Shown: positions 28,801-37,458 of the stretch, piece after piece | Position numbering within the stretch: position 1 is the first letter of the stretch | Layout: each line of letters starts with the position of its first letter | Source: Vreelandella salicampi | GTDB taxonomy: Bacteria; Pseudomonadota; Gammaproteobacteria; Pseudomonadales; Halomonadaceae | Assembly (NCBI RefSeq): GCF_013415105.1 | Contig: NZ_JACCDF010000011.1 | Span: forward strand, 1-64,000 | Reading direction: 5' to 3' | DNA: 64,000 bases | Notes under the pieces: generated by a model | The model's database searches: none | Told to the model about the DNA's origin: nothing | What the model saw: the letters and a program-made list of their open reading frames with translations, nothing else | Program-made: the position numbers and the translations under genes

Positions 28801-29264
28801 GAAGACCTCTCGCGATTAATGAGTTCATCCAGGCGGGCTCGCTCTTCGGTACTCAGCGACGTCGCCGAAGCATTGCGCCGTGCGCGCACCATCCATACCA
28901 CGAGCAAGATGCCCAACAGCACCAACACAACCGGGATGCCCCATAGCAGGTAAGTGCGGTTTTCTAAGCGCGGATTATAGAGAATGTACTCTCCAAAGCG
29001 CTGCACCATGTGGTTGATAATTTCGGTGTCGGACTTACCATCCTGAAGCAATTGATAAACACGCTCGCGCATGTCACCCGAAATCGGCGCATCAGAATCA
29101 TTGATTGCCTGATTCTCACACAGCGGACACCGCATCGATGCCGTGAGGTCTTGATAGCGCTGCTTTGTCACAGGGTCCTCAAACTCACGTATTTCAACAG
29201 CGCCTAGCGCGCTGCCGGCAAGCAATAACAGTAAGATGGCGATAAGCCAGCGGTTCAGCGCCAT
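28797..29264 (-). CDS. ccmH: Cytochrome c maturation protein CcmH
   Basis: CcmH is a membrane-anchored thiol oxidoreductase that keeps the apocytochrome CxxCH cysteines reduced for haem attachment. It has a signal-anchor (about 5-22), the redox motif Arg-Cys46-Pro-Leu-Cys49 in MRCPLCENQ, the GEYILYNP segment and a C-terminal membrane segment (about 103-125). The 155-residue length matches the short CcmH form; the TPR half is the separate ccmI. Its start overlaps the ccmG end by 10 bases. Confidence 0.95.
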   Translation of the reverse strand: MALNRWLIAILLLLLAGSALGAVEIREFEDPVTKQRYQDLTASMRCPLCENQAINDSDAPISGDMRERVYQLLQDGKSDTEIINHMVQRFGEYILYNPRLENRTYLLWGIPVVLVLLGILLVVWMVRARRNASATSLSTEERARLDELINRERSS

Positions 29265-29782
29265 TTTTCCACCTCCGGCATAATGGTGTCGCTCACGTCA
29301 GCGGGGGAAATATACCCTGTATGGTGATAACGAATGATGCCGTCCGCATCGACCAAAAACGTCTCCGGTGCACCATAAACCCCAAGATCAAAGCCGATAT
29401 CGCCCTCCGGGTCGAAAATATTCAACTCAAAAGGATTGCCGAATTCAGTTAAGAATTCACGCCCCTTTTCACGGGTATCTCGGTAGTTAACCCCCACCAT
29501 ACGCACACCACGGTCGGCAAGATCGAGTAGCTGTGGCATCTCCTGCTTGCAGGCCGGGCACCACTCGCCCCATACGTTGACGAGCGTCACCTCACCGGTT
29601 AGTACGCTCTGATCAACACGGCGATCAGGGTCTTCTAGCGTGCTTGCCTCAAATTCAGGAAAGTTGCGCGCCACTAACGCTGAATCGCGATACGATGGAT
29701 CTTCCGAAAGGCGCAGATAAAGAAACACCGCGAGCAGCAAAAAGCCCACCAATGGCAAAAAAAGCAGTAGACGACGCTTCAT
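29255..29782 (-). CDS. ccmG: Thiol:disulfide interchange protein CcmG/DsbE
   Basis: CcmG is a periplasmic thioredoxin-like reductant for apocytochrome c and CcmH. The 175 residues have an N-terminal membrane anchor (about 3-23), the acidic active site Glu-Trp-Cys75-Pro-Ala-Cys78 and the typical YGAPETFLVDADGIIRY segment with its cis-proline. It overlaps ccmF as ATGA and ccmH by 10 bases. Confidence 0.95.
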   Translation of the reverse strand: MKRRLLLFLPLVGFLLLAVFLYLRLSEDPSYRDSALVARNFPEFEASTLEDPDRRVDQSVLTGEVTLVNVWGEWCPACKQEMPQLLDLADRGVRMVGVNYRDTREKGREFLTEFGNPFELNIFDPEGDIGFDLGVYGAPETFLVDADGIIRYHHTGYISPADVSDTIMPEVEKWR

Positions 29783-31803
29783 GCCAGCGCCTCCTTCGAT
29801 GCCCTGTTGCTAGAAGAGGCGCCCGTATTCTCAGAAGCGTACTTTTGTTGGCGAACACGGGTGCGGCGATAGCGTTTATCCGCCACGGCAAGCAGACCGC
29901 CAGCGGCCATCAACAAACCACCCAGCCACAACCAGCGCACCAAGGGCTTGTGCTGAATACGCATGGCCCAGCTGCCGTCGCCGAGATCTTCCCCCATCGC
30001 AACATAGAGATCTCGGAAAAAGCCAGCGCGTAGAGCCACCTGCGTCATCGGCATGCCCGTCGCCAAGTAGAGCCGCTTTTCCGGCTGCATGGTGAACTGA
30101 CGCCCGTTTTCACCCCGCTGAACTTCAATCTCTGCGGTATCCGCCAAAAAGTTTGGGCCGCGGCGGCTTGATAGCTCTGTCATCGTAAAATGGTAGCCGG
30201 CCACCTCGACGCTATCTCCCGGCCCCATACGCACATTACGCTCGATGTTGTAATGGGAGACGACGGCAACACCCACGATGGTAAAGGCCACGCCCAGATG
30301 CCCTAACACCATGCCCCAATACGTCAGGGAGAGTTTTTTCAGGCCAGCGCCAAACGAACGCGCATTACGGGTTTTATCCCAAATATCGCGCAGTATGGGC
30401 AACACGATCCAAAGCGCCATCAGCATGCCGAGTGCTACCCAAACGTTCCATTCAGGGCCATAAAACACGGGGATTAAAGCGCCCAGCACCAATGCCACGA
30501 CACCGGCCAGCCAGAGTTTGGTGTAAAGCTCTTTCGCCGCCATACGCTTCCAGCGTGCCACCGGCCCTAATCCCATAAAGATACTCGTCACCGCCATGAG
30601 AGGAACAAACAGCGCGTTAAAATACGGCGGCCCTACACTAATTTTACCCAACCCTAGCGAATCCAAGATCAACGGGTAGAGCGTACCCAACAGCACCGTA
30701 ACGGTCATAATCACGAGCAAGATATTGTTGATCAACAAGAGCGCATCTCGCGATAGCCAGTTAAAGCCCACTTTGTGGCTAACGCGCGGCGCACGCAGGG
30801 CAAACACCAACAACGACAGGGTGACCGTGATCGCCAGCAGCATCAAAATGAAAAAGCCGCGCGCCGGATCATTAGCAAAGGCGTGCACTGACGTTAAAAC
30901 CCCCGAGCGCACCAAAAAGGTACCCATTAACGAAAGCGAGAATGTGGCAATCGCCAAAAGCACGGTCCAGCTCTTAAATGAGCCACGCTTTTCGGTCACC
31001 GCTAGCGAGTGAATCAGCGCGGTACCAGTCAGCCAGGGGAGCAGTGAAGCGTTCTCCACCGGATCCCAGAACCACCAACCGCCCCAGCCAAGCTCGTAAT
31101 AAGCCCACCAACTGCCCAGCGCGATACCCACGGTGAGAAACGCCCAGGCGATATTGGTCCAGGGGCGAGCCCAGCGCGTCCATGCTGCATCTAAGCGCCC
31201 ACCCAGAAGGGCGGCAATGGCAAACGCAAACACCACAGAGAAACCCACATAGCCCATGTAAAGCATCGGCGGGTGCACGACGAGGCCAAAATCCTGCAAG
31301 AGCGGATTAAGGTCGGCGCCGTCTTGCGGCATATTTGGCAGCAACCGATCAAACGGGTTAGAGGTCACCAAAACAAAGAGCAAAAACCCTACGCTGACCG
31401 CACCCAAAACCCCCATCACACGAGCGACCATATCGCGCGGAAGCTGCCGCGAGAAGATACTGGCGACAAAGCCCCAGCCAGCCAGCATCAAGCTCCAAAG
31501 CAGCACCGAGCCTTCATGATTGCCCCAAACGGCGCTGAGCTTATAGTACCAAGGCAGCATCGTGTTGGAGTTATTGGCCACATTGGCCACGCTAAAATCA
31601 TCCAGCATATAGCTGGCGGTTAAACAGCCATAAGCAATCAACAAAAACAGGAACTGCCCCGCTGCCATAGGTCGGCCGTAAGCCATCCACAGCGGGCGCC
31701 GCGTCGCCGCACCTGCCAATGGCATAATGGCCTGAACTGCTGCCATTAGCAGAGCGATAACGAGGGCAAAATGGCCAACTTCTGGGATCATTTCAGTGAA
31801 CAT
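29779..31803 (-). CDS. ccmF: Cytochrome c haem lyase subunit CcmF
   Basis: CcmF is the multi-spanning core of the System I haem lyase, which transfers haem from CcmE to apocytochrome c. The 674 residues include WGNHEGSVLLW and the tryptophan-rich WWD motif (GWGGWWFWDPVENASLLPW) with its flanking histidines. Many transmembrane helices and a C-terminal periplasmic domain are visible. I keep the first ATG because GGAG lies 5 bases upstream; a second Met four codons later aligns with some family starts. It is 57 bases after ccmE. Confidence 0.96.
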   Translation of the reverse strand: MFTEMIPEVGHFALVIALLMAAVQAIMPLAGAATRRPLWMAYGRPMAAGQFLFLLIAYGCLTASYMLDDFSVANVANNSNTMLPWYYKLSAVWGNHEGSVLLWSLMLAGWGFVASIFSRQLPRDMVARVMGVLGAVSVGFLLFVLVTSNPFDRLLPNMPQDGADLNPLLQDFGLVVHPPMLYMGYVGFSVVFAFAIAALLGGRLDAAWTRWARPWTNIAWAFLTVGIALGSWWAYYELGWGGWWFWDPVENASLLPWLTGTALIHSLAVTEKRGSFKSWTVLLAIATFSLSLMGTFLVRSGVLTSVHAFANDPARGFFILMLLAITVTLSLLVFALRAPRVSHKVGFNWLSRDALLLINNILLVIMTVTVLLGTLYPLILDSLGLGKISVGPPYFNALFVPLMAVTSIFMGLGPVARWKRMAAKELYTKLWLAGVVALVLGALIPVFYGPEWNVWVALGMLMALWIVLPILRDIWDKTRNARSFGAGLKKLSLTYWGMVLGHLGVAFTIVGVAVVSHYNIERNVRMGPGDSVEVAGYHFTMTELSSRRGPNFLADTAEIEVQRGENGRQFTMQPEKRLYLATGMPMTQVALRAGFFRDLYVAMGEDLGDGSWAMRIQHKPLVRWLWLGGLLMAAGGLLAVADKRYRRTRVRQQKYASENTGASSSNRASKEALA

Positions 31804-31840
31804 GTGCGCTCCGGTTTAGCACGTAACAGTCGGCTCGGCA

Positions 31841-31860
31841 TGGCGTGGCGTGGCGTGGCG
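31841..31860. repeat. Pentanucleotide tandem repeat between ccmE and ccmF
   Basis: Four perfect tandem TGGCG units lie immediately beyond the ccmE stop codon. They are intergenic, 38 bases before the ccmF start, so slippage would change spacing but not reading frames. Confidence 0.8.
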
Positions 31861-32370
31861 CTAGTAATCACTTGCTTGGGGCACGCCCTTTGCTTCAAGA
31901 CGCTTACCCACCTCAGCGGCTTTGGCCTGGAAATCAGCCGGCTTATAGCCCGCTTCTTCGAGCGCTTGAGCGACTTCTGGGGGCATATAATTTTCGTCGT
32001 GGCGAGCCAGCACTTCATCCGCCCGCAAGCGACCGTCAGCCTGTAGCTGACCAACCACGACCACGCCCTGCCCTTCACGGAACAGGTCCGGCAAAATGCC
32101 GCTGTAGTAAACATCAAGGTCATCGACGTAATCGGTTACTTTAAATTCAACGTTAAGGCTGTCGGGATCGCGAGAGACCGAGCCCTCTTTCACCATCCCC
32201 CCGGCGCGTATCGTGCGTTCGATAGGCGCATTACCCTGGGCAATTTGGACCGGGCTGAAAAACAGGTTGATATTAGAGCGAAGCGCATAAAGCGTGAGCC
32301 CAACGGCGATGGCGGTAAGCGATACCAAGCCGAGAATCACAAACATCTTCTGTTTACGTTTAGGTGTCAT
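31861..32370 (-). CDS. ccmE: Periplasmic haem chaperone CcmE
   Basis: CcmE binds haem covalently and passes it to CcmF. The 169 residues have an N-terminal membrane anchor (about 9-29), an OB-fold and the haem-binding His124 in ARHDENYMPPE, with Tyr128 as the likely axial ligand. The tail after residue 135 is flexible. It overlaps ccmD by 11 bases. Confidence 0.95.
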   Translation of the reverse strand: MTPKRKQKMFVILGLVSLTAIAVGLTLYALRSNINLFFSPVQIAQGNAPIERTIRAGGMVKEGSVSRDPDSLNVEFKVTDYVDDLDVYYSGILPDLFREGQGVVVVGQLQADGRLRADEVLARHDENYMPPEVAQALEEAGYKPADFQAKAAEVGKRLEAKGVPQASDY

Positions 32371-32599
32371 GCTGACCTCCCTCTACAACCGTTTGAAGTG
32401 GCGCTTGGGCGGCGTTTTGCTGCTCTCGTGCGCGCTCACGCCGTTCACGGCGCCTTAAACTATTAATGAGCTGGCGGCGTTCAAATCGTGCATGCCACAC
32501 AAGGGCCACGAGTAAAAACAGCGTCAGACCCCACGAAGACCACACATAAGGTGCATGCCCACCCATGGCGATAAATTCTGCAATTGAGTTAAACGCCAT
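32360..32599 (-). CDS. ccmD: Haem exporter small subunit CcmD
   Basis: This 79-residue small membrane protein is required to release haem-loaded CcmE from the CcmABC complex. I start it at MAFNSIAEFIAMGGHAPYVW, with AGGAGG 7 bases upstream, discarding 11 upstream in-frame codons. One membrane helix (about 18-36) is followed by a very basic Arg-rich segment, as in the family. It begins 2 bases after the ccmC stop. Confidence 0.92.
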   Translation of the reverse strand: MAFNSIAEFIAMGGHAPYVWSSWGLTLFLLVALVWHARFERRQLINSLRRRERRERAREQQNAAQAPLQTVVEGGQHDT

Positions 32600-32601
32600 C
32601 G

Positions 32602-33339
32602 TCACGCCTCCTGAACCAGCTCTCGCACCCATCGCTTATTGGATTCGCGACGCAAAATTTCGTTTCGCGTCCGCATCAGCGTCAAGGCGATAAAAAAACT
32701 ATAAAACCCTAGCACCATGATCAGTAAGGGCAACCACATTTCGGTCGGCATCGCCGGGCGCGACGTCATCGTAAATGAAGCAGGCTGGTGCAGGGTATAC
32801 CACCAGTCCACCGAATATTTAATGATTGGGATATTGATCACCCCCACCATCGCCAATACCGACGCCGCGCGTGACGCGCTATCCCGACTCGTAAAAGCAC
32901 CGCGTAGCGCAATGACGCCCAGATAGAGAAACAGTAAGATCAACATGGAGGTAAGGCGCGCGTCCCACATCCACCACGTTCCCCAGGTGGGTACGCCCCA
33001 CACCGCGCCGGAAAAGAGCGATACAAATGTCATTGCTGCGCCTAAAGGCGCCATGACAGCCGCTGCCATATCCGCGACTTTAATTTTCCAGACCATGAAC
33101 ACAAGCCCCGCAACCGCCATCGACACAAAAATCGATTGCGCCAAAAATGCCGCGGGAACATGTACGTAAATAATCCGGAAGCTATTGCCCTGCTGATAAT
33201 CCGCCGGGGCAAATGCCAGCCCCCACACAGTCCCCGCCACGATCAAAAGCGCCGCAGCCACCCAAAACCAGGGCTCAAGCTTGGCACTGATACCGTAGAA
33301 CCACTTGGGTGATCCCAGCTTATGAATAAAAGCCCACAT
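32602..33339 (-). CDS. ccmC: Haem exporter protein CcmC
   Basis: CcmC binds haem and hands it to CcmE. The 245 residues begin at [15 protein letters not shown] (GAGGA about 10 bases upstream); the 16 in-frame codons before it overlap ccmB and are not conserved. Six membrane helices and the WWD-type motif [18 protein letters not shown] with flanking histidines (YVHVP, LHQPAS) are present. Confidence 0.94.
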   Translation of the reverse strand: MWAFIHKLGSPKWFYGISAKLEPWFWVAAALLIVAGTVWGLAFAPADYQQGNSFRIIYVHVPAAFLAQSIFVSMAVAGLVFMVWKIKVADMAAAVMAPLGAAMTFVSLFSGAVWGVPTWGTWWMWDARLTSMLILLFLYLGVIALRGAFTSRDSASRAASVLAMVGVINIPIIKYSVDWWYTLHQPASFTMTSRPAMPTEMWLPLLIMVLGFYSFFIALTLMRTRNEILRRESNKRWVRELVQEA

Positions 33340-33352
33340 AGTGAGTCTGTCC

Positions 33353-34081
33353 TCAACCATTAATACTGATTCGCAGCGATGCCGCAATCGCCCAGGGCGC
33401 CAGCATAAGGGCGGCCGCTAGCAGCGCACCCAAAATCGCCAGATGCGCGCTGACGCTATCGCCTGCAATCGCTGCCTGCACCGCACCGGCACCAAAAATA
33501 AGCACGGGAATATAAAGAGGCAGCACCAACAGTGACAGCAATACACCGCCCCGTGCCAACCCCACCGTTAGCGCCGCGCCAATCGCGCCAATAAGGCTTA
33601 GCGTTGCACTGCCTAAGGCAAGCGACACAGCAAGGACCAGATAACTTCCCGCCGGCAGCGCCAACATAATACCCAAAATGGGCGCCATTAATGCCAGCGG
33701 CAGCCCAGTCAAAAGCCAATGCACCGCCACTTTCGCAAGCGTAAGGGCGGCAAGCGGCTGAGGCGCGAGCAGTAACTGCTCCAAACTGCCGTCATCGAAA
33801 TCGCTACGAAACAGGCTATCCAACGAAAGCAACGCCGCCAGCAAAGCGGCTACCCACAAGAGCCCTGGTGCGATTAACGCTAACAAATCGGGATCAGGGG
33901 AAATACCGACGGGAAACAGCGTGATGACCAAGGCGAAAAAGACCAGGGGATTTAGCACTTCACCACGACGGCGTAGCATCAACACAAGATCACGCTTCAG
34001 TGTCGCCGTTAACGCAAGTGCCAAGCCTTCACCGGGCTCTTTCAGTCTCGGGGCAACCTCTGTGGTTTCCTGCAACACCAC
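33353..34081 (-). CDS. ccmB: Haem exporter permease CcmB
   Basis: CcmB is the membrane partner of the CcmA ATPase. The 242 residues contain about six hydrophobic helices and the family segments [30 protein letters not shown] and [20 protein letters not shown]. It starts at GTG; a second GTG one codon later is better spaced from the AAGGAG ribosome site, so the true start may be one residue shorter. The gap to ccmA is 25 bases. Confidence 0.93.
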   Translation of the reverse strand: MVLQETTEVAPRLKEPGEGLALALTATLKRDLVLMLRRRGEVLNPLVFFALVITLFPVGISPDPDLLALIAPGLLWVAALLAALLSLDSLFRSDFDDGSLEQLLLAPQPLAALTLAKVAVHWLLTGLPLALMAPILGIMLALPAGSYLVLAVSLALGSATLSLIGAIGAALTVGLARGGVLLSLLVLPLYIPVLIFGAGAVQAAIAGDSVSAHLAILGALLAAALMLAPWAIAASLRISING

Positions 34082-34106
34082 ACTCTCCTTATACCTAGCC
34101 CGTTAA

Positions 34107-34739
34107 TTAGCCCAACTCAATACGCCGTAGCGCAGGGGATGAGGCTAACTCATGGTGGGTGGTGACAATCACGCAGCCACCGCTATTCGCATGTGCCACA
34201 AGCTGGGCTTCAAGCGCGGCAACACCGTGGCGGTCAATGGCGGTAAAAGGTTCATCCAGCACCCATAACGCACGCGGCGTAAGCGTCAACCTCGCCAGCG
34301 CAATACGGCGCTGCTGGCCAGCGGAAAGCTGCCCGGCCGGCACATCTTCAAAACCCGCCAGCCCGACGATGGCCAGTGCGTCTAAACGCTCAGACTCACT
34401 ACCGCGCTGACCGTCCAAGGCTTGGTACCAAGAGAGATTTTCTAACGCTGTTAGCCCTGTCTTTACGCCTGGCGCATGACCGAGGTAGAGCAAATTGGTT
34501 AAAAAATGCTCGCGCACCTCGCGCATGGGCTGGTCATTCCAATACAACTCGCCATGGTAATCGCTCAGCTGCCCCGAGAGAATTTTCAATAGCGTGGTTT
34601 TACCGCTGCCGTTGGGGCCTTCAATCCGGACGACCTCGCCACTATGGATGTCTACATCGAGACCCTGGAACAGCCAGCGATCATCGCGTTCACAGGCTAG
34701 CTGTTGGGCTTGTAGGCGCAGGCTCAAAGGGCTCTCCAT
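34107..34739 (-). CDS. ccmA: Haem exporter ATP-binding protein CcmA
   Basis: CcmA powers release of holo-CcmE from CcmABC. I start it at MESPLSLRLQ (210 residues), the family length; 32 further in-frame codons upstream are not conserved. Walker A is GPNGSGKT (41-48), the ABC signature is LSAGQQRR, Walker B is LWVLDEPF and the switch histidine is in TTHHE. It is the first gene of ccmABCDEFGHI. Its promoter region (34740-35002) is shared with the divergent S24-like gene. Confidence 0.94.
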   Translation of the reverse strand: MESPLSLRLQAQQLACERDDRWLFQGLDVDIHSGEVVRIEGPNGSGKTTLLKILSGQLSDYHGELYWNDQPMREVREHFLTNLLYLGHAPGVKTGLTALENLSWYQALDGQRGSESERLDALAIVGLAGFEDVPAGQLSAGQQRRIALARLTLTPRALWVLDEPFTAIDRHGVAALEAQLVAHANSGGCVIVTTHHELASSPALRRIELG

Positions 34740-34885
34740 GCATAATGATTTCGCGTCGAACTCTACACGGAAAGCGTATTTCTCGCTAGTCACGCCCTGC
34801 GACGCCCAGTCGCAGATTGACCTTGGACAACTCACACTTTAGACGGATACGACTATGCGCTCAGAGGATTTCCATCCAGGCACTG

Positions 34886-34950
34886 GACTGTATAGAAAAA
34901 CACATATACAGTTAATAATGTACATAACAACAGACTGTACTAAAAAACAC
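34886..34950 (+). promoter_or_regulatory. Two SOS/LexA-type boxes, 47 bp apart
   Basis: CTGTATAGAAAAACAC (34888-34903) and CTGTACTAAAAAACAC (34935-34950) sit in an 18-bp direct repeat beginning GACTGTA. Each fits the LexA consensus CTGT-N8-ACAG except for the last base, and the first is two bases from the well-known E. coli umuD box. In addition, CTGTATA at 34888 and TATACAG at 34905 form a perfect 7-bp inverted repeat. The boxes precede the UmuD/LexA-like gene and are also upstream of ccmA. Confidence 0.6.
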
Positions 34951-35002
34951 TCCAAGAATAAGCCACAGGATGTCGCTGCCAACCTTGATCCCGGAGACTT
35001 CC

Positions 35003-35344
35003 ATGACCGCCTTACCCGCTATCGCCGAGCTTCATGACACCCCCGTCCCTAAGCGCGTCACACGGCGCAACACTTACGCCATCAAAGTGCGCGGCAATCG
35101 GATGAACGATTGCCACCTCTTTGATGGTGATGTCATTATTATTCGCCGTTTTCAGCATGACACCCAGGATGAAACCGCAGTGGCTGAAATCAATCGCCGC
35201 TCTGTCGCGCTTAAGCGCCTTTCTATCGGCCACGACGGTGTTCATCTTCAGCCGGAACAAGCGGGCACACCTGCCATGTTCTTGCACAACCGCGACATTC
35301 AAGTGCTTGGTCTTGTCATGGGGATTGAGCACCAAGCCTCTTAG
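35003..35344 (+). CDS. S24 (UmuD/LexA-like) protein lacking the catalytic serine
   Basis: This 113-residue protein matches only the C-terminal S24 domain of LexA/UmuD: TYAIKVRGNRMNDCHLFDGDVIII, then VALKRL and VLGLVMGI. LexA and UmuD self-cleave with a Ser-Lys dyad. Here the serine position of the usual GxSM motif is Arg33 (GNRM), while Lys71 is kept, so self-cleavage should be impossible. There is no helix-turn-helix and no adjacent umuC. The ATG at 35003 has GGAG 6 bases upstream. Two SOS-type boxes lie 53-115 bases before it. It may be a dimerisation partner of LexA or UmuD; that is inference. Confidence 0.85.
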   Translation: MTALPAIAELHDTPVPKRVTRRNTYAIKVRGNRMNDCHLFDGDVIIIRRFQHDTQDETAVAEINRRSVALKRLSIGHDGVHLQPEQAGTPAMFLHNRDIQVLGLVMGIEHQAS

Positions 35345-35379
35345 CTTCCTGCTGTTGGTCGCCAACCCTTGGAGCATTA

Positions 35380-36018
35380 ATGCGTTATCCCATTCCCAAC
35401 CTTGCACCCGCAATCTGGCATGACGAAAGCATTGAGATCGAAAAAAGTCAGTTTATTGCTTGGGTGTGCCACGCGCCGAGCATTGATGATTTCGACACAT
35501 TGCTCGCCACGGCCAAACAGGCGCACCCGAGTGCTAGCCACCACTGCAGCGCTTATATTGCCGGTGCGCCGGGTGAGCAAAATCGTATCGGCTTTTCGGA
35601 TGACGGTGAGCCCGGAGGGACGGCGGGGCGACCCATGTTCCAAGTTCTCAATGGCAGCGGTATTGGTGAAATCGGTTGCGTTGTGACCCGCTATTTTGGC
35701 GGCACCAAACTGGGCACGGGCGGGTTAGCGCGCGCCTACGCACAAGCGGTCAGCGCTGCGCTGGAAACACTCCCTACCCGCGAAATCGTCGAACGCGACA
35801 CCTACACCCTGCGCTTAACATTTGCCCAAGAAGCCGATGCCCGCGCTTGGTGCAATGAGCAAGCGCTCCCGATTGAAAATGCCGAATACGATAGCGATGG
35901 CGTACGCCTAGCCATAGGGTGGCCGCGAGATCATGCGTTTGAGCTTGGCGAGCTTGAAAACCGACTTAAGGCCAGCATTCTCACTAGCCCACCGACAAAA
36001 ACGCGGCACGCTGATTAA
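35380..36018 (+). CDS. yigZ: YigZ/IMPACT (UPF0029) family protein
   Basis: This 212-residue protein has the UPF0029 N-terminal domain: KSQFIAWVCHAPS, HHCSAYIAG, GFSDDGEPGGTAGRPMFQVL, VTRYFGGTKLGTGGLARAYAQA. A ferredoxin-fold-like C-terminal domain follows. The eukaryotic homologue IMPACT is a translational regulator; the bacterial role is unknown. It starts 35 bases after the S24-like gene and is probably co-transcribed with it. Its last codons lie inside the stem of a bidirectional terminator. Confidence 0.92.
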   Translation: MRYPIPNLAPAIWHDESIEIEKSQFIAWVCHAPSIDDFDTLLATAKQAHPSASHHCSAYIAGAPGEQNRIGFSDDGEPGGTAGRPMFQVLNGSGIGEIGCVVTRYFGGTKLGTGGLARAYAQAVSAALETLPTREIVERDTYTLRLTFAQEADARAWCNEQALPIENAEYDSDGVRLAIGWPRDHAFELGELENRLKASILTSPPTKTRHAD

Positions 36019-36040
36019 CAACGTGCCGCGCTTATCTTAC
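35996..36040. terminator. Bidirectional terminator between yigZ and oadB
   Basis: CGCGGCACG (36002-36010) and CGTGCCGCG (36022-36030) form a perfect 9-bp stem. On the minus strand it is followed by a T-run, ending the oadGAB transcript about 90 bases after the oadB stop. On the plus strand a weaker T-rich run follows for yigZ. The left arm and loop include the final yigZ codons and stop. Confidence 0.75.
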
Positions 36041-36121
36041 GCGCAATGGGCCATTGGTGACGAACTGAACTAGCCCTAGTACGCATCTAAAGCACTTAGC
36101 CCAAGGTGTTAAGCTAAGCGC

Positions 36122-37444
36122 TTACCCCAAGTACTTAATCATCACCCCGGCTGCTACTGCCGAGCCGATAACACCCGCCACATTGGGGCCCATTGCGTGC
36201 ATCAGCAGGAAGTTATGCGGGTTCGCTTCCAGCCCCACTTTGTTGGCCACACGCGCCGCCATCGGCACTGCCGAGACCCCTGCGGCCCCGATCAGCGGAT
36301 TGATCGGCATTTTGCTCACCAGGTTCATCAGCTTGGCCATCAACACACCGGCCGCAGTGCCAATCCCGAAGGCCACAATGCCTAACCCTAAAATACCCAG
36401 GGTCTCCACCGAGAGAAAACTCTCTGCCATCAATTTAGAGCCTACCGACAGCCCCAGAATGATGGTCACGATATTAATCAACGAATTCTGCGCAGTGTCG
36501 GATAAACGCTCGACCACACCGCACTCGCGCATCAGGTTACCAAAACAGAACATCCCCAGAAGCGGTGCGGCATCGGGCAGAAACAGCGCGACCAGAATCA
36601 GCAGCATCAGCGGGAAAATAATTTTTTCCAGCTTAGAGACCGGGCGCAGCTGCGTCATGGTGATCTCACGCTCTTTTTTGCTGGTTAACAGGCGCATAAT
36701 CGGCGGCTGAATCAGCGGTACCAAGGCCATGTAAGCATACGCTGCGACGGCAATCGCCCCGAGCAGCTCGGGAGCCAGCACGCTGGATACGTAAATCGAC
36801 GTGGGGCCATCCGCCCCGCCAATAATCCCGATCGCGGCGGCTTGATTAAGCGAGAAGTCCATCACGCCCATCGATGATAGCGCCACGGCGCCAAACAGCG
36901 TAGCGAAGATACCAAATTGCGCAGCGGCACCTAAAAACAGCGTGCGCGGGTTAGCCAGCAGCGGGCCAAAGTCCGTCATCGCGCCCACGCCCATGAAGAT
37001 GATCAATGGCGCCACCCCCGTGCCAATCGCCACCTTGTAGAAGTTGTAAAGCATGCCGTCGCTGTAGCCGACATTGACGGCCACATACTTAGCCGCACGC
37101 AACGCTTCTGCTGACGCATTGCCGTCCGCTACGCTCTTAAGCGCGACGCGCCAACTTTCGGCATTCGCCAGTGGGTCAAGCGCCACCCCTAGCGCCGTAG
37201 CGATTTGCTGCAACACGGCCGGCTTCGCCACTTCAATGGCCTGGTCCAACGCGGAAATCGCAAGCCCCGCCTCCGGGATATTGGCCAAGATTCCGCCAAA
37301 CCCGATGGGGACGAGCAAAAGCGGCTCAAACTTTTTGTAGATCGCCAGGTAAAGCAGCACGAGCCCTACCACGATCATCACCGCCTGGCCCAGCTGAAGG
37401 TTATAAAGCCCCGAGCCTTCCCATAACGTGATTACCTTATCCAT
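36122..37444 (-). CDS. oadB: Oxaloacetate decarboxylase beta subunit (Na+ pump)
   Basis: OadB is the membrane subunit that decarboxylates carboxybiotin and exports Na+. The 440 residues contain multiple hydrophobic helices and the family segments [46 protein letters not shown] and [18 protein letters not shown]. It lies 14 bases after oadA. In a halophile it would couple oxaloacetate breakdown to a sodium gradient. Confidence 0.95.
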   Translation of the reverse strand: MDKVITLWEGSGLYNLQLGQAVMIVVGLVLLYLAIYKKFEPLLLVPIGFGGILANIPEAGLAISALDQAIEVAKPAVLQQIATALGVALDPLANAESWRVALKSVADGNASAEALRAAKYVAVNVGYSDGMLYNFYKVAIGTGVAPLIIFMGVGAMTDFGPLLANPRTLFLGAAAQFGIFATLFGAVALSSMGVMDFSLNQAAAIGIIGGADGPTSIYVSSVLAPELLGAIAVAAYAYMALVPLIQPPIMRLLTSKKEREITMTQLRPVSKLEKIIFPLMLLILVALFLPDAAPLLGMFCFGNLMRECGVVERLSDTAQNSLINIVTIILGLSVGSKLMAESFLSVETLGILGLGIVAFGIGTAAGVLMAKLMNLVSKMPINPLIGAAGVSAVPMAARVANKVGLEANPHNFLLMHAMGPNVAGVIGSAVAAGVMIKYLG

Positions 37445-37458
37445 AGTGCGAAAGCCCC

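Noticed and set aside
34855..35037. 60-residue plus-strand frame through the ccmA/S24 divergent region
   Set aside because: It spans the SOS-type boxes and the ribosome site of the next gene, so it is most likely regulatory DNA.
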